64,000 nucleotides of DNA. Origin: Roseivirga sp. BDSF3-8. Its GTDB lineage: Bacteria; Bacteroidota; Bacteroidia; Cytophagales; Cyclobacteriaceae. The stretch's first letter is position 1. Each line of letters begins with the position of its first letter. Positions 28,125 to 36,465 of the stretch are shown piece after piece. The notes beneath the pieces were generated by a model. The model was not told the origin of the DNA and ran no database searches. It was given only the letters and a program-made list of their open reading frames with translations. A program made the translations under genes and the position numbers. The DNA lies in assembly GCF_041449215.1 (NCBI RefSeq), contig NZ_JBGNFV010000001.1, positions 4,233,001-4,297,000 of the forward strand. Reading direction: 5' to 3'.

Positions 28125-29234
28125 CTACCATCCTCTTGCTCCAGCTTCCAGTTTAAGCTGCTGCATGGCAGGTTTTTCTGATTGATTATCCTGCAGGCCG
28201 GATGATTTAAGAAAATCAACAAAGCGGCTGACGTATATAGATTCCGACATACCACTCTCTTCAAGTATTTTAACTGCCTCAGTATTACTTTTATCCTTAA
28301 GCCAGGTAAAATGAATACCCTGGATAGCATCATCGTAAAGGTCCCAGCCTCTGAATACTTCCGCGACAAATTGTCGTTGCATTTCCTCTGAGCTGTTACA
28401 GCTTACCGCACTTGGGTAGCCACACTCCTGAAAAAATACCTTTTTGCTGCCAGAAATAGCAGCGAGGTACTCCATGTCACGGGTTACGTGTAGCACACTT
28501 CTAAACGTGTAGTCACGATTTCTTGGAAAATAGCTGATAGAAACAATGTCTGCTTCATCATGCAGTGCGAGTGCCAGATCTTTCGTTTCCAGTAAATTTA
28601 TTCCTGAGAATGAGGTGGAGGCTCCCACGACTAATGCACTTCCATAGTAGGATTTGATAATTTCACGTGAATAGGCAAAAAAGTCGGTGTAGGAAGCCCA
28701 TTCAATTTGATTTTCTTTCAATAGGATATCTACCTCTTCGCCTAATATAACCCTGTTTACATCTACAGTAGGATACCGGTAGTATACCTGATATAAGAGG
28801 TCAGCAAAGCGTTCCCGCAATTCTGTATCACTCCAGTCTCTCCCCCCCAGGTCATGCGGTATGCTTACTTTATTACGGCTAATGGGATTATATACAAGCG
28901 TAACAGGAAGGTTCCCTTCTGCACATTTTTCCATCACCGGGTCCAGTTGTTCAAATGACAGAATTCCGGAACTATCTACCTTTTCCCAATCAATTACAAT
29001 CTGGCCCTCATTTGAACCAGCAAGAAGAGACTCTTCCAACTCCTGCTCATCGGGCAGGGTAAACGTACTTCCGACTACTGATAACCCTCTTTCACCTTTG
29101 TCCTTCACGGTCGGTAATACCGGCTCTGGCTCTTTATCAGGAAGCACTTCTTCAGTAATCTCACAAGACGCAAGGCTTACCATCAATATCATGTGAATGA
29201 ACGCTCCTGGTAATCTTCTTCTATTCATCTTCAT
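28125..29234 (-). CDS. Lipoprotein with glycoside-hydrolase-like TIM barrel
   Basis: About 369 residues from ATG 29234, which is preceded by GGGGGAG and starts a lipoprotein signal peptide ending SLASC; the frame is open further upstream but without signal-peptide character. Mature segments recall clan GH-A barrels: IVIDWEKVDSSGILSFEQL, VNRVILGEEVDILL (compare the acid/base GNE motif) and KVFFQECGYPSA (compare ETGWPS, the nucleophile region of GH17). Both putative catalytic Glu are present. It may act on a beta-glucan or another glycan at the cell surface. No known family is certain. It stands alone, convergent with glnN. Confidence 0.7.
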   Translation of the reverse strand: MKMNRRRLPGAFIHMILMVSLASCEITEEVLPDKEPEPVLPTVKDKGERGLSVVGSTFTLPDEQELEESLLAGSNEGQIVIDWEKVDSSGILSFEQLDPVMEKCAEGNLPVTLVYNPISRNKVSIPHDLGGRDWSDTELRERFADLLYQVYYRYPTVDVNRVILGEEVDILLKENQIEWASYTDFFAYSREIIKSYYGSALVVGASTSFSGINLLETKDLALALHDEADIVSISYFPRNRDYTFRSVLHVTRDMEYLAAISGSKKVFFQECGYPSAVSCNSSEEMQRQFVAEVFRGWDLYDDAIQGIHFTWLKDKSNTEAVKILEESGMSESIYVSRFVDFLKSSGLQDNQSEKPAMQQLKLEAGARGW

Positions 29235-29372
29235 TCTCCCCCGTTTATTTCCTGGATATTTGTTTAGCTCGATTCGAAGATATTCATCAATAAAGAGGTA
29301 GGCCATAAGCTGTAATCGCACAAAATAATCTCTGTGTAAGAAAACATGTACTATAAGAAGCCTTAAAACCAT

Positions 29373-29677
29373 ATCATCCCATAGCTCAGGTATTTGATGA
29401 GGATACCATCTGGTTTTTATTAAATTAAGCTCAGTAACCCATGTTAGAATAGTTCAATAGATGCATCGAGGATAGTTTTGAACTATTTAAATAATTACGC
29501 TTATTATTATGACTTTTTCCATATGTAGATGGAAAAGTTTGATTCAATTCAGGAGATGGTTTTTTAAGGCAATAATTTCAATTATTTAATTATTACCAGG
29601 GAAAGGTTTTTAATTCGGCATTTTCCATTTATACGTAACGTTTCGCCTTAGCATTTCTGATTTTCATTTTTACAAAT
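29373..29677. other. AT-rich intergenic region with two inverted repeats
   Basis: The whole gap between the lipoprotein start (29234) and glycerate kinase has no convincing gene. It is very AT-rich. Arms AATAGTTCAA (29448-29457) and TTGAACTATT (29478-29487) are perfect complements around 20 bases. A second hairpin has arms TTTTCCAT (29515-29522) and ATGGAAAA (29529-29536). These could be operators for the divergent genes or RNA hairpins. I see no exact -7 box. Confidence 0.5.
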
Positions 29678-30832
29678 ATGCCACTCAATATCGTTATCGC
29701 ACCTAATGCATTTAAAAATGCTCTATCCTCCATACAAGCTTCTAAGGCGATAGAGGCAGGTTTAATAGATAGTCATTGGGAAGGTGGTATTCGCTGTGTG
29801 CCAGTGGCTGATGGTGGCGACCATACAATGGAAGTTTTAGTAGATTACTTTAGCGGTTACTTTGTCACCTGTTCCGATATATCAGACCCTTTGGGGCGTT
29901 CCATTAGTGCCCGGTATGGTATTGTGGATATCTATGGTAACAAGACTGCAGTAGTGGAACTGGCGGAAGCCTCGGGTATGAGGAGGTTGAAGGCGGAAGA
30001 ATTGACCCCACTTCATACAACTTCTTACGGCACGGGGCAATTAATTGCTAAGGCAGTTAAGGCGGGTATACGGCATATAATTCTCGGTGTGGGAGGTAGT
30101 GCCACAGTTGATGGAGGCACTGGTATGCTTAAGGCTCTTGGTTTTTCATTTTTGAATAAAAATAGTGATGAGATCAGTGAGGGTGGGGGATCCCTGATTC
30201 AGATGGACAAAATAATGCCTCCTGAAAATAATATCCTGGAGCAGGTGAGACTGGAGGTGTTTTGCGATGTAAAGAACCCCTTATTAGGACCTGAGGGTGC
30301 TGCGCGGGTGTTTGGGCCGCAGAAAGGTGCGGATCATAAGGCTGTCGAACAACTGGAAGCGGGGTTGACCAAATTTGCACAGATAGCAGAACAACTTACC
30401 GGAAACAGAATAGATGGGGTAGCCGGTGGAGGTGCTGCAGGAGGTGCAGCCGCCGGTAGCTTGATATTAGGAGCCACGCTTTCAAAAGGGGGGCGACGGA
30501 TGCTGGAGTTGATGAAATTTGCGGATATACTTGGCGATGTCGCCTGCGTGATAACTGCTGAAGGACAACTTGATATACAAACGCTGGAAGGAAAAGCTCC
30601 TTATGAAGTTGCCAGAATGGCGAAAGAAAAGAACCTTCCTGTCATTGCGCTGACGGGGGCAGCACCTTCAAAAGAAAATGCTGAACTATCGCGCTGGTTT
30701 GACGTAATACTCCCTATCGGAAGGAGGCCTGCCTCTTTGGAAGTGGCTCTTAGCCAAACCACAGAAGATCTACGCAGAACAGCCTGCCAGGCTGGAAATC
30801 TGCTTGTTTTATTAGACCAAAGTACGATATGA
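29678..30832 (+). CDS. Glycerate kinase, type 1 (GlxK/GarK family)
   Basis: 384 residues. The start is the family signature IVIAPNAFKNALSSIQASKAI, followed by PVADGGDHTMEVL, TTSYGTGQLIAKAVKAG, GVGGSATVDGGTGMLKALG and the late VITAEGQLDIQTLEGKAP. It phosphorylates glycerate with ATP, linking glyoxylate or serine breakdown to glycolysis. The stop overlaps the ATG of the next gene by four bases, so the flavoprotein gene is cotranscribed. No glyoxylate carboligase or tartronate reductase is present here. Confidence 0.93.
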   Translation: MPLNIVIAPNAFKNALSSIQASKAIEAGLIDSHWEGGIRCVPVADGGDHTMEVLVDYFSGYFVTCSDISDPLGRSISARYGIVDIYGNKTAVVELAEASGMRRLKAEELTPLHTTSYGTGQLIAKAVKAGIRHIILGVGGSATVDGGTGMLKALGFSFLNKNSDEISEGGGSLIQMDKIMPPENNILEQVRLEVFCDVKNPLLGPEGAARVFGPQKGADHKAVEQLEAGLTKFAQIAEQLTGNRIDGVAGGGAAGGAAAGSLILGATLSKGGRRMLELMKFADILGDVACVITAEGQLDIQTLEGKAPYEVARMAKEKNLPVIALTGAAPSKENAELSRWFDVILPIGRRPASLEVALSQTTEDLRRTACQAGNLLVLLDQSTI

Positions 30833-31869
30833 CCTACGATGTCATAGTAATCGGTGGCGGCCAGAGTGGTCTGGCAGTCGGTTATTACCTGAGAAGGGAA
30901 AAACTAAGCTACCTGATCCTGGATGCTCAGGAAAAGCCAGGCGGCGCGTGGCAGCATGCCTGGGATAGTCTTACCCTGTTTTCACAGGCTCAGTCCAGCT
31001 CTTTGCCAGGAGTTATGTTTCCGGGAGGGTCTGATTACCCACACCGGGACGAGGTCATAAATTACCTTCAAATGTACGAGTCACGCTATCATCTACCTGT
31101 TAAAAGGGCCGTTCGGGTAAATGATGTCAGGAGAAAAGAGGAGGATTTTGAAATAACCACAAATAAGGGTGAGTTCACTGCCAAAACAATCATCAACGCT
31201 ACAGGTACCTGGAGCAAGCCCAACATACCAGATATTCCCGGCCTGGAGTCCTTTTCTGGTATAAGTATACATTCTTCTGCCTACAAGAACCCGGAGCTCT
31301 TCACAGGAAAAAAAGTATTGATAGTGGGAGAGGGAAACAGCGGTGCCCAGATAATGTCAGAGCTTAGTAAAGTAGCAGAAGCCACATGGGCTACAACGCG
31401 GGTTCCCGTTTTTCTCCCTGACCATATAGATGGAGCGTACTTGTTTAACCAGGCTACATTTATGTACAAAGCAAAGCAACGTGGTGAGGAGTTTAAGCCT
31501 GCTTCACTCGGAGATATAGTAGTAGTGCCTTCAGTTAAGGAAGCAAGGGACGAGGGAAGACTCTCTTTTCGGGAAGGCCTTGCCGAGGTTCAACCCCATG
31601 CAGTAGTTTGGAAGGATGGAACCAGGCAGGCTATAGATGCTATTATATGGTGTACCGGATTTAAACCTGCACTAGGCCATCTTACCGGTGTAGGCATATC
31701 TGTGGGAGATAAACCGGAACTTAAAGGTAATATGTCAGCAAAAGTGGCGGGCATGTGGTTTGTGGGGTACGGAAACTGGACGGGGTTTGCATCAGCTACC
31801 TTAATTGGGGTAGGTAGAAGCGCCCGCAAAACGGTGAAAGAAGTGGTTGCTTACCTATCCAGGCAATAA
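30829..31869 (+). CDS. Flavin-containing monooxygenase, ArsO-like
   Basis: 346 residues of the NAD(P)/FAD oxidoreductase superfamily. The FAD-binding motif VIVIGGGQSGLAVGYYLRRE is at the N-terminus, the NADPH motif VLIVGEGNSGAQIMSELSK lies near residue 160, and the segment DSLTLFSQAQSSSLPG resembles ArsO-type monooxygenases. The terminal IIWCTGFKPALG is also standard. The substrate is unknown; the ArsO comparison is from memory, and no ars genes are adjacent apart from the Cys-less ArsC-like protein 17 kb away. It is translationally coupled to glycerate kinase. Confidence 0.85.
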   Translation: MTYDVIVIGGGQSGLAVGYYLRREKLSYLILDAQEKPGGAWQHAWDSLTLFSQAQSSSLPGVMFPGGSDYPHRDEVINYLQMYESRYHLPVKRAVRVNDVRRKEEDFEITTNKGEFTAKTIINATGTWSKPNIPDIPGLESFSGISIHSSAYKNPELFTGKKVLIVGEGNSGAQIMSELSKVAEATWATTRVPVFLPDHIDGAYLFNQATFMYKAKQRGEEFKPASLGDIVVVPSVKEARDEGRLSFREGLAEVQPHAVVWKDGTRQAIDAIIWCTGFKPALGHLTGVGISVGDKPELKGNMSAKVAGMWFVGYGNWTGFASATLIGVGRSARKTVKEVVAYLSRQ

Positions 31870-31916
31870 GATCCTTCAAAATCTTAAGTGATAAATGCGA
31901 TTAGGTGAATATTATT

Positions 31917-31946
31917 TTTGACACTAGTCCTGCCTTTCTATTTTTG
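31917..31946 (+). promoter_or_regulatory. Bacteroidota-type promoter of tex
   Basis: TTTG at 31917-31920 and TATTTTTG at 31939-31946 are separated by 18 bases and fit the TTTG / TAnnTTTG consensus for the Bacteroidota housekeeping sigma factor. The tex ATG at 31975 lies 28 bases further on. This makes ATG 31975 the likely start rather than the TTG at 31918, which would fall inside the promoter. Confidence 0.75.
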
Positions 31947-31974
31947 TCGTCCTTTTTTAGAAAAATTTAATCAG

Positions 31975-34230
31975 ATGAGCGTCGAGCATATCAGTAAAGT
32001 TGCCGGTGAAATGAATGTACAATCCCGGCAGGTAGAAGCAACAGTCAGGTTGCTGGATGAAGGGGCTACCGTGCCTTTTATAGCACGGTACCGGAAGGAG
32101 ATGACGGGAAGCCTCGATGAAGTGGCTATTATTGCCATCCGTGACAGAGTTCAGCAATTACGTGACTTGGATAAGCGTAGGGAGGCAATACTTAAGAGCC
32201 TGACTGAGCAGGAAAAACTTACCCCTGAGTTAAAGGAGCAGGTGGAGGAAGCTGAAACGCTGGCTCGTCTTGAAGATATTTATCTGCCCTATAAGCCAAA
32301 AAGACGTACGAAAGCAACTATTGCCAGAGAAAAAGGCCTTGAGCCACTTGCCACCCTACTGTTTGAGCAGGAGAGCGGTACAAACCCTGAGAAAGAGGCC
32401 GCTGCTTATGTCAGCGAAGAAAAGGAAGTAGTTGATGCAGAAACTGCTTTGCAGGGGGCACGTGATATCATTGCTGAGTGGGTAAATGAGAATGCCGACG
32501 TACGCGAAAAAATGCGTAAGCTCTTTATTGAAGAAGGGCGTTTCGTAAGTCGTGTCATGACTGGCAAAGAAAACGAAGGTCAGAAATACAAAGACTACTT
32601 CGAGTGGGAAGAATCAGTAAAAGATGCGCCTTCGCATAGAGTGCTTGCCATGCGTAGGGGAGAGAAAGAGCTTATGCTTATGCTTGACTGCCAGCCGGAG
32701 GAAGAAGCCGCTATTTCACTACTGGAAAATCATTTTGTAACAGGTAGTAATAAGGCATCGGAAGAGGTTAAAAAAGCTATTAAAGATAGCTATAAACGCT
32801 TACTTAAGCCCTCAATGGAAACAGAGGTTAGGCTCTTTACTAAAAAACGGGCTGATGAAGAGGCGATTAAAGTATTCGCAGAGAACCTGAAACAATTGCT
32901 GTTAGCTCCTCCATTGGGCCAGAAGATTGTAATGGCTATTGACCCTGGCTTCAGAACCGGGTGTAAGGTTGTTTGCCTGGATCGCCAGGGTAAGCTGCTG
33001 GATCATACAGCTATATTCCCTAATGAGCCTCAACGTAAAACCACCGAATCAGGGGCCATGATAAAGCATCTTGTAGAGAAGCATGGCATAGAGGCTATTG
33101 CCATTGGTAATGGTACGGCGAGCCGGGAAACCGAATCCTTCGTAAGGGGCCTGGGACTGCCTGCAAATATCCTAGTCGTAATGGTTAACGAAGCTGGTGC
33201 CTCTGTGTATTCTGCTTCAGAAGTGGCCCGCGATGAGTTTCCAGACCAGGATGTGACTGTGCGTGGTTCTGTCTCTATTGGTCGCCGATTGACTGACCCT
33301 CTAGCTGAACTGGTTAAAATAGAACCTAAATCTATCGGGGTTGGTCAATATCAGCATGATGTTGATCAAAACTCACTTAAACAGGCTCTGGACGAGGTGG
33401 TTATGTCTGCCGTGAATGCCGTTGGAGTGGAGGTTAATACAGCCAGTAAGCAATTACTAACATACGTATCCGGCTTAGGCCCACAGCTTGCTGGTAATAT
33501 TGTTACCTACCGGAACGAGAACGGACCTTTCAAAAACCGGTCGGCTCTGATGAAGGTACCACGAATGGGAGACAAGGCTTTTGAGCAATCTGCGGGCTTT
33601 CTTCGTGTGCTTGGTTCGGACAATCCCCTTGACACCAGTGCGGTTCACCCGGAAAGTTATGAGATCGTTCGCCAAATGGCGGCTGACCTTGACTGCACTG
33701 TCGACGAGCTGATCAAGCGGCAGGAGCTACGCAAGCAGATAAATCTCAAAAAATACGTTTCAGACACTGTGGGACTTCCGACGCTTACTGATATTTTACA
33801 GGAGCTTGACAAGCCTGGCCGTGACCCTCGGGATAGCTTCGAGGCATTCAGTTTCATGGAAGGTGTGGAGAAAATCAGTGATTTGCAGGTTGGTATGAAG
33901 TTACCAGGCATAGTTACCAATATTACCGCTTTTGGTGCTTTTGTTGATGTTGGAGTACACCAGGATGGCCTTGTGCACATCAGCCACCTTGCTGACCGCT
34001 TTGTAAGCAACCCTTCGGATGTAGTGGCTGTGCACCAGAAAGTAGAAGTGACTGTGCTGGAGGTGGACGCTGCGCGCAAGCGTATCTCTCTTTCCTTAAA
34101 AAAAGATCCTTTTGCTACCGGGAATAAAGACAGTAAGCCTAAAGGCAGCAGGGGCCGTAAGCAACAAGATGAGCCTCAGGGTGATCTGCAGTCTAAACTT
34201 ATGGCATTGAAAAATAAGTTTGGAAGGTAG
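31975..34230 (+). CDS. tex: Tex-family S1 RNA-binding protein
   Basis: About 751 residues from ATG 31975. Family order is complete: the N-terminal helical region (GATVPFIARYRKEMTGSLDE), the YqgF-like RNase H fold around residues 320-450 (MAIDPGFRTGCKVVCLD, AIAIGNGTASRETESFV), helix-hairpin-helix motifs (LGPQLAGNIVTYRNENGPFK), and an S1 domain near the C-terminus (GIVTNITAFGAFVDVGVHQD). It binds nucleic acid and affects transcription and stress survival. It is transcribed alone between a clear promoter and a strong terminator. Confidence 0.96.
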   Translation: MSVEHISKVAGEMNVQSRQVEATVRLLDEGATVPFIARYRKEMTGSLDEVAIIAIRDRVQQLRDLDKRREAILKSLTEQEKLTPELKEQVEEAETLARLEDIYLPYKPKRRTKATIAREKGLEPLATLLFEQESGTNPEKEAAAYVSEEKEVVDAETALQGARDIIAEWVNENADVREKMRKLFIEEGRFVSRVMTGKENEGQKYKDYFEWEESVKDAPSHRVLAMRRGEKELMLMLDCQPEEEAAISLLENHFVTGSNKASEEVKKAIKDSYKRLLKPSMETEVRLFTKKRADEEAIKVFAENLKQLLLAPPLGQKIVMAIDPGFRTGCKVVCLDRQGKLLDHTAIFPNEPQRKTTESGAMIKHLVEKHGIEAIAIGNGTASRETESFVRGLGLPANILVVMVNEAGASVYSASEVARDEFPDQDVTVRGSVSIGRRLTDPLAELVKIEPKSIGVGQYQHDVDQNSLKQALDEVVMSAVNAVGVEVNTASKQLLTYVSGLGPQLAGNIVTYRNENGPFKNRSALMKVPRMGDKAFEQSAGFLRVLGSDNPLDTSAVHPESYEIVRQMAADLDCTVDELIKRQELRKQINLKKYVSDTVGLPTLTDILQELDKPGRDPRDSFEAFSFMEGVEKISDLQVGMKLPGIVTNITAFGAFVDVGVHQDGLVHISHLADRFVSNPSDVVAVHQKVEVTVLEVDAARKRISLSLKKDPFATGNKDSKPKGSRGRKQQDEPQGDLQSKLMALKNKFGR

Positions 34231-34233
34231 ATA

Positions 34234-34274
34234 AAAAGACGGCCGCTACTGCAAAGAGTAGCGGCCGTCTTTTT
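34234..34274 (+). terminator. Terminator of tex
   Basis: Perfect arms AGACGGCCGCTACT and AGTAGCGGCCGTCT with a short GCAAAG loop are followed by a T run. A-tracts on the left side may make it bidirectional, but the next minus-strand gene ends about 100 bases away. Confidence 0.92.
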
Positions 34275-34370
34275 AAAATATTACTTAAACCCTTAAATTT
34301 CTTACGTGAGTGAGAAAAATGCTAAATAATAGCACGTAAAAAGAAGAAAGTTCAGTTATGAAAAGCTCTG

Positions 34371-34832
34371 TCAGGAAATGAGCTTTTTCCACTCTTCGTA
34401 TCTTTCGTTGATCTTGGTCTTAATCAGTTCGTAATTCTCCCAGGTATCAGTTACATGATATAAGCTCGGAAGGTCACCCGCCAAAAGCTTCTGATAATCC
34501 TTTTTGAATACCCCGCCTGCGTAGTAAAAATACGTAAACATATTGCCTTCGCGGTTAAATAACTCGTAGCCCAGATATCCATCCCAGATCTCACTTAGAA
34601 TGGTAGGGCCTATCTGGCGTCTTTTAAACCGGAAAATTTCCGTTCCTGCCTCATCTTCAAAAAACTCGCTGTAGAGTTCCTTTTCTATTATCCATCCCAG
34701 ATACATACCGATATGGAGATAGGCCTGTTCTATAGGAAGTGAATCCGGAAAGTTGCCTAAAAAGTGATTTTTCGCGTTGTCGTAGATAGTCTTATCGAGC
34801 ACCTTCTTCTTTTCTAATGTCATCCTCTGCAA
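34371..34832 (-). CDS. Hypothetical cytoplasmic protein
   Basis: 153 residues, no signal peptide. The conserved-looking segment NFPDSLPIEQAYLHIGMYLG is followed by a predicted helix with EFFEDEAGTEIFRFKRRQIG and an aromatic-rich stretch (YFYYAGGVFKKDYQKLL). This resembles an uncharacterised family found near toxin and secretion loci (DUF7832 from memory), but I cannot confirm it. No partner gene lies beside it. ATG 34823 (MTLEKKKVLDKTIYDNA) is an alternative start. Confidence 0.65.
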   Translation of the reverse strand: MQRMTLEKKKVLDKTIYDNAKNHFLGNFPDSLPIEQAYLHIGMYLGWIIEKELYSEFFEDEAGTEIFRFKRRQIGPTILSEIWDGYLGYELFNREGNMFTYFYYAGGVFKKDYQKLLAGDLPSLYHVTDTWENYELIKTKINERYEEWKKLIS

Positions 34833-35058
34833 ATATATCTTTTTACTAATACAAACCCTTGACTATGTGATAATAGCAAGTCAATTCATCACAAAATCAC
34901 ACAATAGACCTTATTCAACCCTTCAAAATTAATGTGCTAAATTTCCCCAGCCAATTCAATTCTTTCAAAAAACTATCATATACCTGAATTTTATTTAAGA
35001 TTGTTACAAGTGAGGCAAAAATTATTTCCATTAGGTTGGGTATATTTATGATCCGGAG

Positions 35059-36465
35059 TTGCATATAAAGGTGTCGGATACCGAAATCGTAGTCTTGACA
35101 AAAACACGCTACATATTTTTAACTGTCTGTATATCAGTATTTTTTCTGACTGAAAGTCTTGCGATCGATGGTCTGCCTTCTTACTATGCTCAAGCCTCTG
35201 CGAGGGAGAAAGTCATAATTCTGATGGACCTGGCAAGTGATCAGGCAAAAAACTCACCTGCCGAAGCAGTACAAAGCCTTGATGTAGCTTATTCCCTCGC
35301 TGATAGTTTGTCAGATAACAGAGGGATGATGCGTATTCTAGAGCTTCAGGCAGGACTTTTTGACAGACTTGGCCAGTATGAAAAGAGCCTTGAGAAGCTT
35401 GAAAATGTATCGGTTTTAAGGGATTCAGTAGCACAGGAAACCAGGCGTAAGCAGATTTCCAGGATATATGATAGCTATGAGTCTGAAAAACAGTCAAGAG
35501 ACCTCGAAATACTAAAAGCACAAAAGGAAAAAAACGGCCAAAAACTTACTCAGCGCAATCTTTTTTTCTTTGGCCTGGCGGCAATTTCCTGCCTCATTAT
35601 TGTTTCGCTGATTGCCCTGTTGAGCAGATATCGTATTACTCAGAATGCTCTCAAAAAGATAAGTATCCAGAATGACCTGCTTCAGGAACAATTTGCAGAA
35701 TTAGAAATTCTTAACCGAAGGCTTACGGAGTCAGAAGAACAGTTTCGTTACCTCAATAAGCAAAAGGCTAAATTTTTCGGGACCATCTCAAAAGATCTTA
35801 AGAATCCCTTCAGTGATCTTAGAGTAGAGCTCAATGAACTGATGAAAGCCGCAGGCACTATGTCTGAGCAAGAGCTTAGCAATAAAGCTCTCAGGATCAA
35901 TAGTAATGTGGATTTTCTGATTGTCCTTATCGAAAACCTGCTCTTTTGGTCACGTGAACAAATGGACTCCACCAGGCTGATACCTGAAAAGTTCTCTCTT
36001 AGCCAGCTCATTCATGAGGTGGCTGACCAAATGCGGATGCAGGCCACCTATCAGGGGGTATCCTTTAAATTTGACCTTGACGATACTTTGGTTTATGCAG
36101 ATGAAAATACTATTTCGTTCATTCTTAAGAACATATTTACCCAGACCATAACCTACAGCGAGTCAGGCACTGTTTTAGATATTAGTTCTGTCGCAGATGA
36201 CCATACGGTGGAGCTTATGTTTAAAGCAAAGAGCTTTCAACGGTACCAAGAAGTGCAGACGCTATTGGAAGAGGCGCATGAGCAGGAGCAGCTACAAAAA
36301 ACTTTTTATGAGAAGAGCAGTAACCTTGGCGTAATCATGTCAGGGTGGTTTCTTAAACGAAACAGAGCATTCTACCAGGTGTACCAGGAAGGCGATACGA
36401 CTTTTTTCAAATTCAGGTTTCCAATCAAGGAGCCCGATAAAAAAACCTTGGTTCACGATAATTGA
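35059..36465 (+). CDS. Degenerate sensor histidine kinase (pseudokinase)
   Basis: 468 residues laid out like the kinase that follows it: signal sequence, a short TPR-like region (residues 45-110), coiled coil, one membrane segment (near 170-190), HisKA-like and ATPase-like regions. The H-box reads FFGTISKDLKNPF, so the phospho-accepting His is Lys (about residue 244). The N-box reads ILKNIFTQTITYS without the usual Asn, and no DxGxG box remains. It should neither phosphorylate itself nor bind ATP normally. It overlaps the next gene by one base, so it may regulate that kinase. The start may be TTG 35059, GTG 35071 or TTG 35095. Confidence 0.8.
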   Translation: MHIKVSDTEIVVLTKTRYIFLTVCISVFFLTESLAIDGLPSYYAQASAREKVIILMDLASDQAKNSPAEAVQSLDVAYSLADSLSDNRGMMRILELQAGLFDRLGQYEKSLEKLENVSVLRDSVAQETRRKQISRIYDSYESEKQSRDLEILKAQKEKNGQKLTQRNLFFFGLAAISCLIIVSLIALLSRYRITQNALKKISIQNDLLQEQFAELEILNRRLTESEEQFRYLNKQKAKFFGTISKDLKNPFSDLRVELNELMKAAGTMSEQELSNKALRINSNVDFLIVLIENLLFWSREQMDSTRLIPEKFSLSQLIHEVADQMRMQATYQGVSFKFDLDDTLVYADENTISFILKNIFTQTITYSESGTVLDISSVADDHTVELMFKAKSFQRYQEVQTLLEEAHEQEQLQKTFYEKSSNLGVIMSGWFLKRNRAFYQVYQEGDTTFFKFRFPIKEPDKKTLVHDN

